Below are positions 1 through 9,990 of a stretch of DNA of 33,994 nt, piece after piece (positions within the stretch are counted from its first letter, which is position 1; every line of letters starts with the position of its first letter). The notes below the pieces were generated by a model. The model ran no database searches. It was given only the letters and a program-made list of their open reading frames with translations, and was not told the origin of the DNA. Source of the stretch: a bacterium (GTDB lineage: Bacteria > DRYD01); the NCBI GenBank assembly GCA_026418475.1, contig JAOABG010000008.1, forward strand, positions 1 through 33,994, in the 5' to 3' direction. The position numbers were made by a program, and so were the translations under genes.

Positions 1-1549
1 CCCCATATATGAGAATAATATTTTCAAAGGAGCAGTAGATGTAATATCTAAAAAAGCTTACTCATTTGACAAAGGAGAATTAAAGGAAATAGAAAATCCT
101 ATAGAAAAACAAACAAACACTTATTTAGAAAAAATCACAGAGACTATAGCAGAAACTAGTGAAGATTTATTGAACAAGTATTTAGATCAAGGAGAATTAT
201 CAACTCAAGAAATATTGGATAATCTTAAAAAAGCATATAAAATGAAATTAATATTTCCATTGTTTACTATTAGCTCTAAGATACCTGAATCAGTAAAACT
301 CTTATTGAAGTACATTGAACTAATATCTCTAAATTCTGATGAAGCAGAACTATTAACAGTTAACGACAAAGATTTATCAGCTTTAATATTCAAAACCCTT
401 TCAGATCCCTACAAAGGTAGGGTTTCCTATATAAGAGTATTTAGTGGAAAAATAACTAAGGATTCCTCTATTCAAAACGTTACCAAAAATTATAAAGAAA
501 AAATTTCGGTTTTAGTTGAAATATCGGGAGATCAACATAATCCAATAAATGAATGTGTTGCAGGTGATATTTGTGCAACATATAAGTTGGAACAGTCATT
601 ATCGGGAGATGTTCTTTCTTCCTCAGAAAACTCACCACTTAAACCAATTATATATCCAGAACCACTTTACGAAAAAAGTGTCGAACCTAAAAGTAAAGCT
701 GACGAAGAAAAACTCTCTTCTGCAATAAACAGAATACTTGAAGAAGATCCCACATTTAAAGCCTATAGAGACCATGATGTCAAACAATTCGTAATATCAA
801 CCATAGGAGATGTTCATCAAGATTATATCATCTCAAAATTAAAGAATAAGTATAAAGTGAATATAGAAATTACCCCTAGAAAGATACCATATTTAGAAAC
901 CATAAAAGGCAAAGCTCAAGCTGTTGGAAAGTATGTAAAGCAATCTGGAGGTAGAGGACAATTTGGTATAGCACATTTAGAATTGGAACCTCTACCACGT
1001 GGACAAGGATTTGAATTCGTAGACAGAATCGTTGGAGGAGTAATACCCAAAAACTTCATACCATCGGTTGAAAAAGGGATAAGGAATGCAATGGAAGAAG
1101 GAATACTATCTGGTAACAAAGTAGTGGATATAAGAGCCATATTATTTGATGGTAAATATCACGAAGTTGACTCAAGTGATTTAGCTTTTCAAATAGCTGG
1201 TGCAATGGCATTCAGAGAAGCCATGTCAAAATCCAATCCAATATTACTTGAACCAATAATGAACTTAGAAATCCTTGTACCAGACAGTATGTTGGGAGAT
1301 GTTATAGGACTACTAAATACCAAAAGAGCAAGAATAATGGGAATGGAAGCATCATCAAGAAAGGGTTGGCAATTCATAAAAGCAGAAGCACCATGGATGG
1401 AAATAAAAGATCTATCTGTAGAACTTAAATCAGCAACACAAGGTAGAGCCACATTTTCAATGAAATTATCACACTATGAAGAAGCTCCACCAAACATCTC
1501 ACAACAAGTAATAGCAGAAGCTAAGAAAAATCAGGAAGAAAAAGTATAA
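1..1549 (+). CDS. Elongation factor G-like translational GTPase, C-terminal part (5' end outside window)
   Basis: The open frame continues upstream of the listed ATG at 170 to the window edge (PIYENNIFKGAVDVISKKAYSFDKGELKEIENPIEKQ...). EF-G domains III-V: GDVHQDYIISKLKNKYKVNIE, SGGRGQFGIAHLELEPLPRGQGFEFVDRIVGGVIPKNFIPSVEKGI, EPIMNLEILVPDSMLGDVIGLLNTKRARIMGME. Confidence 0.93.
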   Translation, partial: PIYENNIFKGAVDVISKKAYSFDKGELKEIENPIEKQTNTYLEKITETIAETSEDLLNKYLDQGELSTQEILDNLKKAYKMKLIFPLFTISSKIPESVKLLLKYIELISLNSDEAELLTVNDKDLSALIFKTLSDPYKGRVSYIRVFSGKITKDSSIQNVTKNYKEKISVLVEISGDQHNPINECVAGDICATYKLEQSLSGDVLSSSENSPLKPIIYPEPLYEKSVEPKSKADEEKLSSAINRILEEDPTFKAYRDHDVKQFVISTIGDVHQDYIISKLKNKYKVNIEITPRKIPYLETIKGKAQAVGKYVKQSGGRGQFGIAHLELEPLPRGQGFEFVDRIVGGVIPKNFIPSVEKGIRNAMEEGILSGNKVVDIRAILFDGKYHEVDSSDLAFQIAGAMAFREAMSKSNPILLEPIMNLEILVPDSMLGDVIGLLNTKRARIMGMEASSRKGWQFIKAEAPWMEIKDLSVELKSATQGRATFSMKLSHYEEAPPNISQQVIAEAKKNQEEKV

Positions 1550-1553
1550 ATTA

Positions 1554-3209
1554 ATGAAAAAAATAGGATACATCCTGGGGCATAAGCCAAACACACCATA
1601 TGAGTTCCACTTCCTTGTTGATAAAGAATCTTTAGTTCAACTTGATGATATAGTAGTAGTAAAAAGTAATTATAACAATACAGAAGTTTTTCATTATGGA
1701 ATAGTTAGAGAAATCATAAAATACACAGAAGCAAGCCAATATGCAATAGAAACAGAATTAATAATAGATAAAAAGATACCATACATAAATATAACTGCTG
1801 CAAAGGTATTTGTAACCAGAATAGAACCTGAAATTTATGTGCCCCCAGAACCATCATCAGAGGTTTATTTAGTAGATAAAACCAATTCCGAAATTGCTTT
1901 ATATTTTGATAAAATGGATAACAAAATACCAATCGGATTTTTAAGGAACGAATGTAATGCTTATTTAAATTTGGATTTTGTTGATGGAACAAGTGGAGCA
2001 CATGTGAATATAACAGGTATGTCAGGAGTGGCAACCAAAACATCTTTTGCCACATTTCTTTTATTTTCTCTATTACAAAAATCACCATATTCTAATCAGT
2101 ATAGAGCAATAGTTTTTAATGTCAAATCATTTGATCTGCTATATCTTAACTACAAAAACAACTATAGAAATATGAAAAATGAGTCATCAAAAGACTTAGA
2201 AGAAAAATATCTAAAGCTATCCTTAGAACCTAAATCATTTAATAATGTCAAAATTCTGATACCACCGAAGAAAAATAAACTTGAAATGGATATACCCGAT
2301 AGTTTAGTAAAAGGTAGTTTATACTATTTCACATTAACAGAAATCTTTAAAAAAGAATTGTTTAAATTCTTTTTTGTTGATGAGTCAAAAGATTTTCAAA
2401 GCTTGGAAAGAATAATATCAATCGTTGAAAAACATATGCAACATTTAATAGAAAAAACAGATAAAGATTTAGAAAACCAAGGTGTAATAGAAGCACCCAA
2501 GGGATACATTGAAAATCTGGATCAGCTATTTCAATACATAAAAGATTACTTAGATGAAAACATAAGTAAACTGAATGAATCAAGGTCAACTATAAACGCC
2601 TTTTTAAGAAGATTCAAAAAAGTTAAAGAAGATTGCAATTTTCTAATAAATAAGTCCCAAGAAAACAAAACAAATATAGTTAAAGAAATTGAAAACAATC
2701 AACTAACGGTAATAGATGTCCATAATCTGAATGAAAAAGCAAAACTGTTCGTAGTATCCTCAATTCTTTACCTTATATATTTGAAAAAGGAAGAAGAAAA
2801 CGATACAAATAAATACTTTTTTGTTATAGATGAGTTAAATAAATACGCTCCAGTATCAAATGATACTCCCATAAAGGATGTTCTAATAGATATAGCAGAA
2901 AGAGGAAGAAGTTTAGGAATAATCTTGATAGGAGCACAACAAACAGCAAGCCAAATAGATCACAGAATAGTTTCAAACTGTGCCATAAGGGTAATAGGCA
3001 GGTCAGATGCTTTTGAACTATCTAAAAGTTTCTATACATTTCTACCGGAAGATCTAAAAAAGAGAGCAATTATACTCAAACCAGGTAATATGATAATATC
3101 ACAGCCTGACTGCCCAGTTCCAATTGTGATACACTTTCCTTACCCAACTTGGGCAACAAGAAAAGAAGAAGTTCTCAATGAGGTAAATATAAAAAAGGCT
3201 CTAATATAG
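1554..3209 (+). CDS. HerA/DUF87-like ATP-binding protein
   Basis: N-terminal barrel-like segment, P-loop-like ITGMSGVATKTSFATFLL, Walker B FFVIDELNKYAP, then RGRSLGIILIGAQQTASQIDHRIVSNCAIRVIGR, typical of HerA/FtsK-type ATPases. Confidence 0.8.
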   Translation: MKKIGYILGHKPNTPYEFHFLVDKESLVQLDDIVVVKSNYNNTEVFHYGIVREIIKYTEASQYAIETELIIDKKIPYINITAAKVFVTRIEPEIYVPPEPSSEVYLVDKTNSEIALYFDKMDNKIPIGFLRNECNAYLNLDFVDGTSGAHVNITGMSGVATKTSFATFLLFSLLQKSPYSNQYRAIVFNVKSFDLLYLNYKNNYRNMKNESSKDLEEKYLKLSLEPKSFNNVKILIPPKKNKLEMDIPDSLVKGSLYYFTLTEIFKKELFKFFFVDESKDFQSLERIISIVEKHMQHLIEKTDKDLENQGVIEAPKGYIENLDQLFQYIKDYLDENISKLNESRSTINAFLRRFKKVKEDCNFLINKSQENKTNIVKEIENNQLTVIDVHNLNEKAKLFVVSSILYLIYLKKEEENDTNKYFFVIDELNKYAPVSNDTPIKDVLIDIAERGRSLGIILIGAQQTASQIDHRIVSNCAIRVIGRSDAFELSKSFYTFLPEDLKKRAIILKPGNMIISQPDCPVPIVIHFPYPTWATRKEEVLNEVNIKKALI

Positions 3210-3226
3210 GAAAGGAGAATAACCCC

Positions 3227-4075
3227 ATGCTACTTATCATAGGGTTGGGATTAGTAAGTGGAGTGTTCATTGGCAAGAGAATTCTCAAAAATTCTATAAA
3301 ACAAAGGAATATATCAAAAGAATTGAAATTAACAACCACCAATTTCATTTCCAATTGTCAAAAAAATCTGAAAAATTCATTGCTTGTTATAACACAAAAA
3401 ATAGATAGCATTCCATACATAGTATATAAAAGGATACATTCAATAACAGGAATCTTGTTCATTGGTGGATTTGTGATAGCTCACTTTATTAATAATACAT
3501 TAGCATACAATCCCAAAAAATTGAATAAACTATCAAAATCTATTCATAAAAATCCTCTCTTCCCATTAGTAGAAATATTTGGTATATACATACCATTAGT
3601 ATCACATATTGTTATTGGATTAATTTTATTACGCAAAGGTAAAATAGATATGAGAATAAAGAGTGAAACAAATTACAGATACATATTACAAAGAATATCA
3701 GCATATATCATATTAAAAACTTTATTATTCCATCTAATAACAATAAGATTCAACGAATATTTACCTTTTTCAATAAGGAGGATGTTCAATATTCCACATG
3801 AAAGAGATTTAACATATCAAAAAGTTAATGTATGGTTTACTCGCCCACTTCTACCAATAGGATATATTACATACACATTCTTTATAACTTCAATAGCCTA
3901 CCATTTATCCAACGGTTTCTGGACTTCTGCCATAACTTGGGGATTAGCAAAAACTTATGAAAAACAGGTTAAATTAAGAAAATTTTCAAATTTCCTCTTC
4001 GGTACTCTTTTCTTATGGGGACAGTTAATAATCTATTTATACAGTAAACATTACAAAGATAAGAAAGAAGATTAA
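3227..4075 (+). CDS. Membrane protein resembling succinate dehydrogenase cytochrome b558 subunit (SdhC-like)
   Basis: RIHSITGILFIGGFVIAHFINN and YHLSNGFWTSAITWGLAKT resemble the His-containing helices of the b558-type SdhC family; several hydrophobic segments. Confidence 0.6.
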   Translation: MLLIIGLGLVSGVFIGKRILKNSIKQRNISKELKLTTTNFISNCQKNLKNSLLVITQKIDSIPYIVYKRIHSITGILFIGGFVIAHFINNTLAYNPKKLNKLSKSIHKNPLFPLVEIFGIYIPLVSHIVIGLILLRKGKIDMRIKSETNYRYILQRISAYIILKTLLFHLITIRFNEYLPFSIRRMFNIPHERDLTYQKVNVWFTRPLLPIGYITYTFFITSIAYHLSNGFWTSAITWGLAKTYEKQVKLRKFSNFLFGTLFLWGQLIIYLYSKHYKDKKED

Positions 4076-4083
4076 TTTATACT

Positions 4084-5808
4084 ATGCTAAAAAGTATTCA
4101 ATGGAATTTAGAAACCATATATCCTTCACCAGATTCTCCTGAAATACACAAAGAAATAGAATTACTAAAGAAACTAATAGAGAATCTTAAAATAATCATA
4201 CAATCATCAGATAAGGAAACAGAAAAAACAGATAACAATGAAAAAATAAAACAAATCATTTCAGAATATGAAAAAATAACTCAAATCAATAGGAAATTGC
4301 AAGCATACATAACATGTATTCTTTCAACAGATAGCAAAAATGAGCAAGCTCATAAAATGAAGGGAGTCCTTTATCAAATTAATTCATCTTTGCATTTATT
4401 ACATATAAAAATTGAAAAACTGATATTTGAAAGCAAAGTAGATATCTCAGAATACAGCTATTTTCTAAAGCAATCTGTAGAAAATTACGAGCATAGGATG
4501 TCTAACGAAAAAGAAGAACTATACAGCTCTCTTTACATTTCTTCATCATCAGAATGGAAAACCTTATATAATGAATTAATTTCAAACATAAAGGTTCAAT
4601 TTGAAGACAAGATTATTTCAATAAGTCAACTTAGGAACTATTATAATAACCCTGAAAGAGAAATACGTCAAAAAGCCTATGAAAAAGAAATAGAGATATT
4701 CAGTGAAAATGAATATATATTTGCCAGAATCTTAAATTCAGTAAAATGGGACTCAATAGTTATAAGTAAAAATAGAAACTTCAAAAGTATTTTAGAGCAA
4801 TCACTTTTTTACAACCAAATAGACAAAGAAGTATTAGATATAGTTTTAAACACTTCTATTGAAAATTTGGACAAATTCCAAAGATATTTCAATAAAAAAG
4901 CTCAAATATTAGGATTAGAAAAATTGGATTGGTTTGACTTATCAGCCCCTCTTTTTGCGGACAAGATAGAAAAGTTTGAATTCCATAAAGCCCAAGAATT
5001 TATCTTAGAAAATTTCTCAGGTTTCTCAGATGAACTGTATAAGATGGCCTTGACTGCATTCGACTATAATTGGATAGATGCTGAACCAAGATTAGGTAAA
5101 ACAGACGGTGGGTTCTGTATATATGTTCATAACAATGAATCAAGAATACTGGTAAATTATGATAACTCAATAAAATCTGTTTTAACATTAGCTCATGAGC
5201 TTGGTCACGCCTACCATAACTGGGTAATGTCTGAGAACACACCAATCTACAGACATTCACCATTAATATTGGCAGAGACAGCAAGCATACTGGCAGAAAC
5301 AATAACGAGGAGAAATGCAATAAAGAATTCAGAAAATAAATATGTTCAGGCATATATACTTGACGGATACCTATATACCACAAGTGTTGTAGTAATAGAT
5401 ATAATCTCACGTTTCCTATTCGAGGATAAAATCATAAACATAAGAAAGGAGAGGATATTAACACCCAAAGAATTATGTAGTATAATGTTAGATTCTCAAA
5501 AAGAAGTTTATTTAGACAGTATAAATTCTTACCATCCATATATGTGGGCAAATAAGCCGCATTATTACTCATCAAATTACTATAATTACCCTTATTTAGT
5601 TGGATTACTCATAGGATTGGCATTATACAATTTATATGAAAAAGGTAATATAACAAGTAGAGATTACAGAGAGATACTAAAAAACACTCCAAAAGATAAA
5701 CCAGAAAGAATATTAAAAGGATTGGGAATAGATTTAAAAAGTCCTGATTTTTGGCAAGAAGCTTTTGAACCTATAGAAAATGATATACGAGAGTTTGAGA
5801 AGATATAA
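4084..5808 (+). CDS. pepF: Oligoendopeptidase F-type M3 metallopeptidase
   Basis: LTLAHELGHAYHNW zinc motif (HExxH), downstream ETASILAETI, C-terminal YYNYPYLVGLLIGLALYNLYEKG; length 574 aa. Confidence 0.93.
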   Translation: MLKSIQWNLETIYPSPDSPEIHKEIELLKKLIENLKIIIQSSDKETEKTDNNEKIKQIISEYEKITQINRKLQAYITCILSTDSKNEQAHKMKGVLYQINSSLHLLHIKIEKLIFESKVDISEYSYFLKQSVENYEHRMSNEKEELYSSLYISSSSEWKTLYNELISNIKVQFEDKIISISQLRNYYNNPEREIRQKAYEKEIEIFSENEYIFARILNSVKWDSIVISKNRNFKSILEQSLFYNQIDKEVLDIVLNTSIENLDKFQRYFNKKAQILGLEKLDWFDLSAPLFADKIEKFEFHKAQEFILENFSGFSDELYKMALTAFDYNWIDAEPRLGKTDGGFCIYVHNNESRILVNYDNSIKSVLTLAHELGHAYHNWVMSENTPIYRHSPLILAETASILAETITRRNAIKNSENKYVQAYILDGYLYTTSVVVIDIISRFLFEDKIINIRKERILTPKELCSIMLDSQKEVYLDSINSYHPYMWANKPHYYSSNYYNYPYLVGLLIGLALYNLYEKGNITSRDYREILKNTPKDKPERILKGLGIDLKSPDFWQEAFEPIENDIREFEKI

Positions 5809-5846
5809 CCGCTTGTCCGAGTAAGCGGTATATAAATATACGGACA
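5808..5846 (+). ncRNA. Candidate intercistronic H-type pseudoknot, instance 1 (pepF to SDR)
   Basis: Stem 1 ACCGCTT 5808-5814 with AAGCGGT 5823-5829. Loop GTCCG 5815-5819 pairs with CGGAC 5841-5845 (TGTCCG/CGGACA if 5814 joins stem 2). Linker ATATAAATATA. Starts on the last base of the pepF TAA. Confidence 0.6.
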
Positions 5847-5860
5847 TCAAAACAGGAGTT

Positions 5861-6676
5861 ATGCTAAAAACAGAAAATATGGTGGATTTGATAAGGGAGC
5901 CTATAAAACTAAGTGGATGGGCACTGATATTGGGAGCATCATCAGGTTTTGGAGCAGCAACAGCAATAACACTTGCTAAAACAGGAATGGACATAATTGG
6001 TATCCATTTGGATAGAAAATCAACTCTCCAGAATGCCATTGATGTCAAAAATACAATAGAAAATTTGGGAAGAAAAACAATTTTTTATAACACCAATGCA
6101 GCAGATAACAGCAAAATGGATGAAATAGTTAGAGAACTCAAAAACAACATTGGAGAGAAAACAATCAGGGTACTACTCCATTCTCTAGCTTTTGGATCTT
6201 TAAAACCTTACATTGGTGATGATTCAGTTTCTAAGGAGCAATTAGAAATGACGATTGATGTTATGGCAAATTCATTGGTGTATTGGGTTCAGAAATTGCT
6301 CAAAAATAACATGTTTTGTAAAGATGCAAGGATATTTGCAATGACAAGTATAGGTTCCAGCAGAAACTGGAAAAGTTATGGACCTGTATCAGCAGCTAAA
6401 GCTATCTTAGAAGCACATATAAGACAATTGGCTTTGGAATTAGCACCATATGGTATAACAGCCAATGCCATATGTGCTGGAGTTACACCTACACCAGCAC
6501 TAATGAAAATACCGGGTCATGAAGATATGATGGAAAAAGCTCAGAAATATAATCCACATGGGAAACTGACAACACCAATAGACATAGCAAATGCAATAAT
6601 GCTATTATCTCACCCAGCTTCATACTGGATAACTGGAAACACCATCTATGTTGATGGTGGAGAATTTTTAACATGA
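5861..6676 (+). CDS. Short-chain dehydrogenase/reductase, enoyl-ACP reductase-like
   Basis: ILGASSGFGAATAITLAKTG nucleotide-binding motif, S..Y(x3)K-type active site SIGSSRNWKSYGPVSAAKAILEAHIRQLALELAPYGITANAICAGVTPTPAL, C-terminal ITGNTIYVDGGEF. Confidence 0.85.
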   Translation: MLKTENMVDLIREPIKLSGWALILGASSGFGAATAITLAKTGMDIIGIHLDRKSTLQNAIDVKNTIENLGRKTIFYNTNAADNSKMDEIVRELKNNIGEKTIRVLLHSLAFGSLKPYIGDDSVSKEQLEMTIDVMANSLVYWVQKLLKNNMFCKDARIFAMTSIGSSRNWKSYGPVSAAKAILEAHIRQLALELAPYGITANAICAGVTPTPALMKIPGHEDMMEKAQKYNPHGKLTTPIDIANAIMLLSHPASYWITGNTIYVDGGEFLT

Positions 6677-6697
6677 AATATATAGAAAGGAGAAATT

Positions 6698-8089
6698 ATG
6701 AGCTTTTTCAAAGAAGTTAACTCATTCGTAGACAAAGCTACAAAATATGTGAAAATAAGACCAGATCTATTAGAATTAATAAAACAGTGTAAATCAGTAA
6801 TAAATGTCACATTCCCAATAAAAAAAGATAACGGAGAAATAGAAACGATCTATGGTTGGAGAGCACAACATAGTTTCCACAAACTTCCAACCAAGGGAGG
6901 TATTAGAATAAGTAATGAAGTTTCTTTAGATGAAGTAATGGCATTGGCAGCTTTAATGAGTTACAAATGTGCAATAATGGATATTCCATTTGGTGGAGCA
7001 AAAGGAGCAATAAAAATAAATCCGCAAAAATATTCTGCCAATGAATTAGAAAGGGCGGTAAGAAGGTACACATTTGAGTTATACAGGAAGAATTTCATAG
7101 GTCCATCAATAGATATTCCGGGTCCAGATATGGGATCTGGAGAAAGAGAAATGGCCTGGATATTGGATACCTATGCAACTCTGTCCAACAGAGAAGTAGA
7201 TTATTTAGCTTGTGTAACAGGGAAACCAATAGAACAATCAGGAATAAGAGGAAGAAAATATGCCACAGGATTAGGAGGATTTTATATATTAAACTATCTC
7301 TTAACAGAAAGGAAGGATATAACTAAAAAATTTAAACTTGAGAAAAATATAGAGGATATAACTATATCAATCCAAGGATTTGGTAATGTTGGTTACTATT
7401 TATCAAAATTCCTTTTCGATAAGCAAATAAAAATAGTTTCTGTGGCAGATATAACAGGAACTATATATAATGAAAAAGGGATAAACATAGATAAATTGAG
7501 TGAATACGTTAAATTAAAGGGAGGTGTTTTTGGATATCCTGATGCCAAATCTACTCCCAACCCCCAAGACTGCTTAGAATTGGAAGTGGATGTCCTTATT
7601 CCAGCAGCACTTGAAAATGTTATAAATGATGAGAATGTTGATAAAATAAAAGCTCCAATAATAGCAGAAGCAGCAAATGGACCCACAACATTTAACGCAC
7701 ATAATAAACTATCAACAAATGGTAAGCTCATTATCCCAGATATACTCTATAATTCGGGTGGAGTAACAGTTTCATATTTTGAATACTTAAAAAATTTATC
7801 ACATGTTAGGTTTGGAAGGCTTGAGAAAAGACTGAGAGAAGAAAATAATATCAACCTCTTAAAAGAAATAGAAAAAGCCACAAATAATAAAATAGAATAT
7901 AAAAATGTAATCAATACTTTCTCAGAAGAGGATATAGTTAAATCAGGTTTATATGAGAGCATGATCAATGGATTCAATAGTATTTATGAAAAATCCATAG
8001 AAAAGGATATAGATATGAAAACAGCAGCTTTCGTTCTTGCAATAGAGAAAATAGCACTTTCATACAACCAACTTGGAATATTTCCATAA
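6698..8089 (+). CDS. Glu/Leu/Phe/Val dehydrogenase (glutamate dehydrogenase-like)
   Basis: KGGIRISNEVSLDEVMALAALMSYKCAIMDIPFGGAKGAIKINP, GPSIDIPGPDMGSGEREMAWILDTY, ISIQGFGNVGYYLSKFL, EAANGPTT. Confidence 0.93.
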   Translation: MSFFKEVNSFVDKATKYVKIRPDLLELIKQCKSVINVTFPIKKDNGEIETIYGWRAQHSFHKLPTKGGIRISNEVSLDEVMALAALMSYKCAIMDIPFGGAKGAIKINPQKYSANELERAVRRYTFELYRKNFIGPSIDIPGPDMGSGEREMAWILDTYATLSNREVDYLACVTGKPIEQSGIRGRKYATGLGGFYILNYLLTERKDITKKFKLEKNIEDITISIQGFGNVGYYLSKFLFDKQIKIVSVADITGTIYNEKGINIDKLSEYVKLKGGVFGYPDAKSTPNPQDCLELEVDVLIPAALENVINDENVDKIKAPIIAEAANGPTTFNAHNKLSTNGKLIIPDILYNSGGVTVSYFEYLKNLSHVRFGRLEKRLREENNINLLKEIEKATNNKIEYKNVINTFSEEDIVKSGLYESMINGFNSIYEKSIEKDIDMKTAAFVLAIEKIALSYNQLGIFP

Positions 8090-8105
8090 AAATAAATATT
8101 ATTTT
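8089..8105. terminator. A/T-only hairpin between convergent genes (possible bidirectional terminator)
   Basis: AAAATAA-ATA-TTATTTT at 8089-8105, perfect 7-bp inverted repeat between convergent stops. Confidence 0.35.
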
Positions 8106-9990
8106 ATACTAAAGTCAAACAAGAATTATAATAATTATGTAATGTATCTATAAAGCCGTTAAAAACTGGATCTCGGTTATTAACTTTCAGAGTGTTGTAA
8201 AAAATTAAGTCATCAACCAAAGAGTTCAACTCTGGATCGTTTTCGTATATGTTTTTTATGATTTTATCCCTAAATTCATAATCACTATAATTGTTAGCGG
8301 TTCTATTTTTGAAATAAGTATTGATAACCAATTGAGAAAAAAGGTAATCAAGATTTCCATACTTCTTAGAAATGTTACTCCCTGCTAATGAATTGAAAAG
8401 AGGATCCAAGAGATTTATCCATTGAACTACATTTTCAAAATTGATATTATTTAGGATATTAGAAAGTTCATCGGTATTTTGGTATGACTTTAAAATTTTA
8501 TTCAAATAGGAAATCATAATATTAACATTGTCTTTATAATTATTATCTTTGGGTAAATTTTTTAGGGTTTTTATCCACAGATTTAATCTCAGGTAAAGCG
8601 TTCTATTTTTAGGTAGATTGGGATCGAAAGGAAAAGCAGAAATGGTAGCCCTTTGAGATATACTTTTTAAAACCTCAAGTGCAGACAAAACCTTTTGTTT
8701 ATCAGGATTATTTAAGATTTGGTAAAAATTATTTGCAAAATACTTAGTAAGGACTAAGGAAGACAAATTATTTTTATAAAAATTAAATATTTGAGTATTA
8801 TCCTTTGAATTTTTTATCAATTCAATAAGTAAAGAAGAGTATATATATATTTTGAAGAAGTGGTAAAAATCACCATATGTAAAATCTTTATTTCTCAAAT
8901 TTTTTCTTATAAATGAGCTAACATAAGAAATGTAGGAAGAAAATAAATCAGTAACGGAATTTTTAACAGCCTCATTATAAGAAACACCATGAGATTGATA
9001 ATTATCAATAGATTCATTTAATATATTCTTATGTTCATTTGAAACCATTTTATCTTTCAGGTAAAAGATGTAGGAATTATCTTTAAGAGTTAAATTCATA
9101 TAGTATATGACTTCCATAAATCTGTCCAAATCATGTTTATTGGAAATAGGATATGATTTTATATTATTAAGAACAGATAAAACTTGGGAAATCAATACGA
9201 AAAAGTTTTTCCAAATCTCTACCTCTCTGAAACTTATCTCTTTCGTTATTTTTCTTAGATAATCATTTTTCAATTTTAAAGATGAAAATAAATCGTTTAA
9301 AAAACCATTTATTTGATCCCACAAATATGAATCTATATAGTTTTTAGAATTGATAACATTTAATATTTGTTTTGATTTAACAAACATATCTAGAATATTG
9401 GGCGGTACATCCTTAATATAGAAGGGGGAATTGAGAATAAAACTATTTGATAAAAATCCAAATACTTTTTTATTCAGGTAAGTATCATTATCAATAAAAA
9501 ATGATAGATCATCTATCAATTTATCATCATTATTTTTCATTATGTTTTTCAAATCTCTGGCAATAGTGGGATTTCCTTTTGAATTCGAAATAATAAAAAG
9601 AATAATTCCTGTTTCTAATAAATAATTAAAATCCTTGATAAAATAATTGGATAATGGTGTATAAATAGAAGAGTAATAATCTATGTTGTAGTTAATAAGA
9701 CCAAGCTTGTTTATTAGATCAAAAGTTTGAGGTAGATATTTATGTAAATCAAGAGGTACAGGATAATTTTTGTTTAAAGATTTCAGGAAAACCTTAAATA
9801 GGTTATTTATATTTATTGGATTTGTTTGACTAACATAATTTTGATTGCAAGCAGATGTTTGATTAATATTTTTTATAAAATTGTCTTTTGGAAGATATTT
9901 TATATTACTTTTTTTATTGTCATATTTTGTAAAAATTTTTTTACTAATAATCTTCGGATTACTAATTTTATAATTATTAATTTCCTTCAT
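8104..9990 (-). CDS. Hypothetical protein, 628 aa, N/K/Y/I-rich, no recognised domain
   Basis: Long uninterrupted ORF facing gdh, divergent from the riboswitch-controlled gene; no recognisable family motif. Confidence 0.75.
   Translation of the reverse strand: MKEINNYKISNPKIISKKIFTKYDNKKSNIKYLPKDNFIKNINQTSACNQNYVSQTNPININNLFKVFLKSLNKNYPVPLDLHKYLPQTFDLINKLGLINYNIDYYSSIYTPLSNYFIKDFNYLLETGIILFIISNSKGNPTIARDLKNIMKNNDDKLIDDLSFFIDNDTYLNKKVFGFLSNSFILNSPFYIKDVPPNILDMFVKSKQILNVINSKNYIDSYLWDQINGFLNDLFSSLKLKNDYLRKITKEISFREVEIWKNFFVLISQVLSVLNNIKSYPISNKHDLDRFMEVIYYMNLTLKDNSYIFYLKDKMVSNEHKNILNESIDNYQSHGVSYNEAVKNSVTDLFSSYISYVSSFIRKNLRNKDFTYGDFYHFFKIYIYSSLLIELIKNSKDNTQIFNFYKNNLSSLVLTKYFANNFYQILNNPDKQKVLSALEVLKSISQRATISAFPFDPNLPKNRTLYLRLNLWIKTLKNLPKDNNYKDNVNIMISYLNKILKSYQNTDELSNILNNINFENVVQWINLLDPLFNSLAGSNISKKYGNLDYLFSQLVINTYFKNRTANNYSDYEFRDKIIKNIYENDPELNSLVDDLIFYNTLKVNNRDPVFNGFIDTLHNYYNSCLTLV

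Noticed and set aside
2000-2060. Unusual Walker A (GMSGVATKTS) in the HerA-like ATPase as evidence of a dead ATPase
   Set aside because: Walker B and sensor-like motifs are intact and I believe this variant occurs in other DUF87-type proteins, so it is not a clear anomaly.
1714-2088. Antisense/overlapping ORFs in the ORF track (e.g. 1714-2088 -, 5000-5410 -, 13610-13903 -, 10838-11140 +)
   Set aside because: They lie opposite or out of frame within well-supported genes, with low-complexity composition and no family signal.
5808-5846. Intercistronic pseudoknots as intrinsic terminators, twister/pistol ribozymes, or preQ1/SAM-II riboswitches
   Set aside because: No U-tract follows the stem. 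Twister would need extra P1/P2 arms that are not visible, and the pistol and preQ1-I conserved sequences are not present. Not fully excluded without a covariance-model search.
5806-5846. Stop-codon readthrough or frameshift stimulator role for the pseudoknots
   Set aside because: The stem starts at the stop codon itself with no spacer, so a terminating ribosome would unfold it; known stimulators sit several nt downstream.
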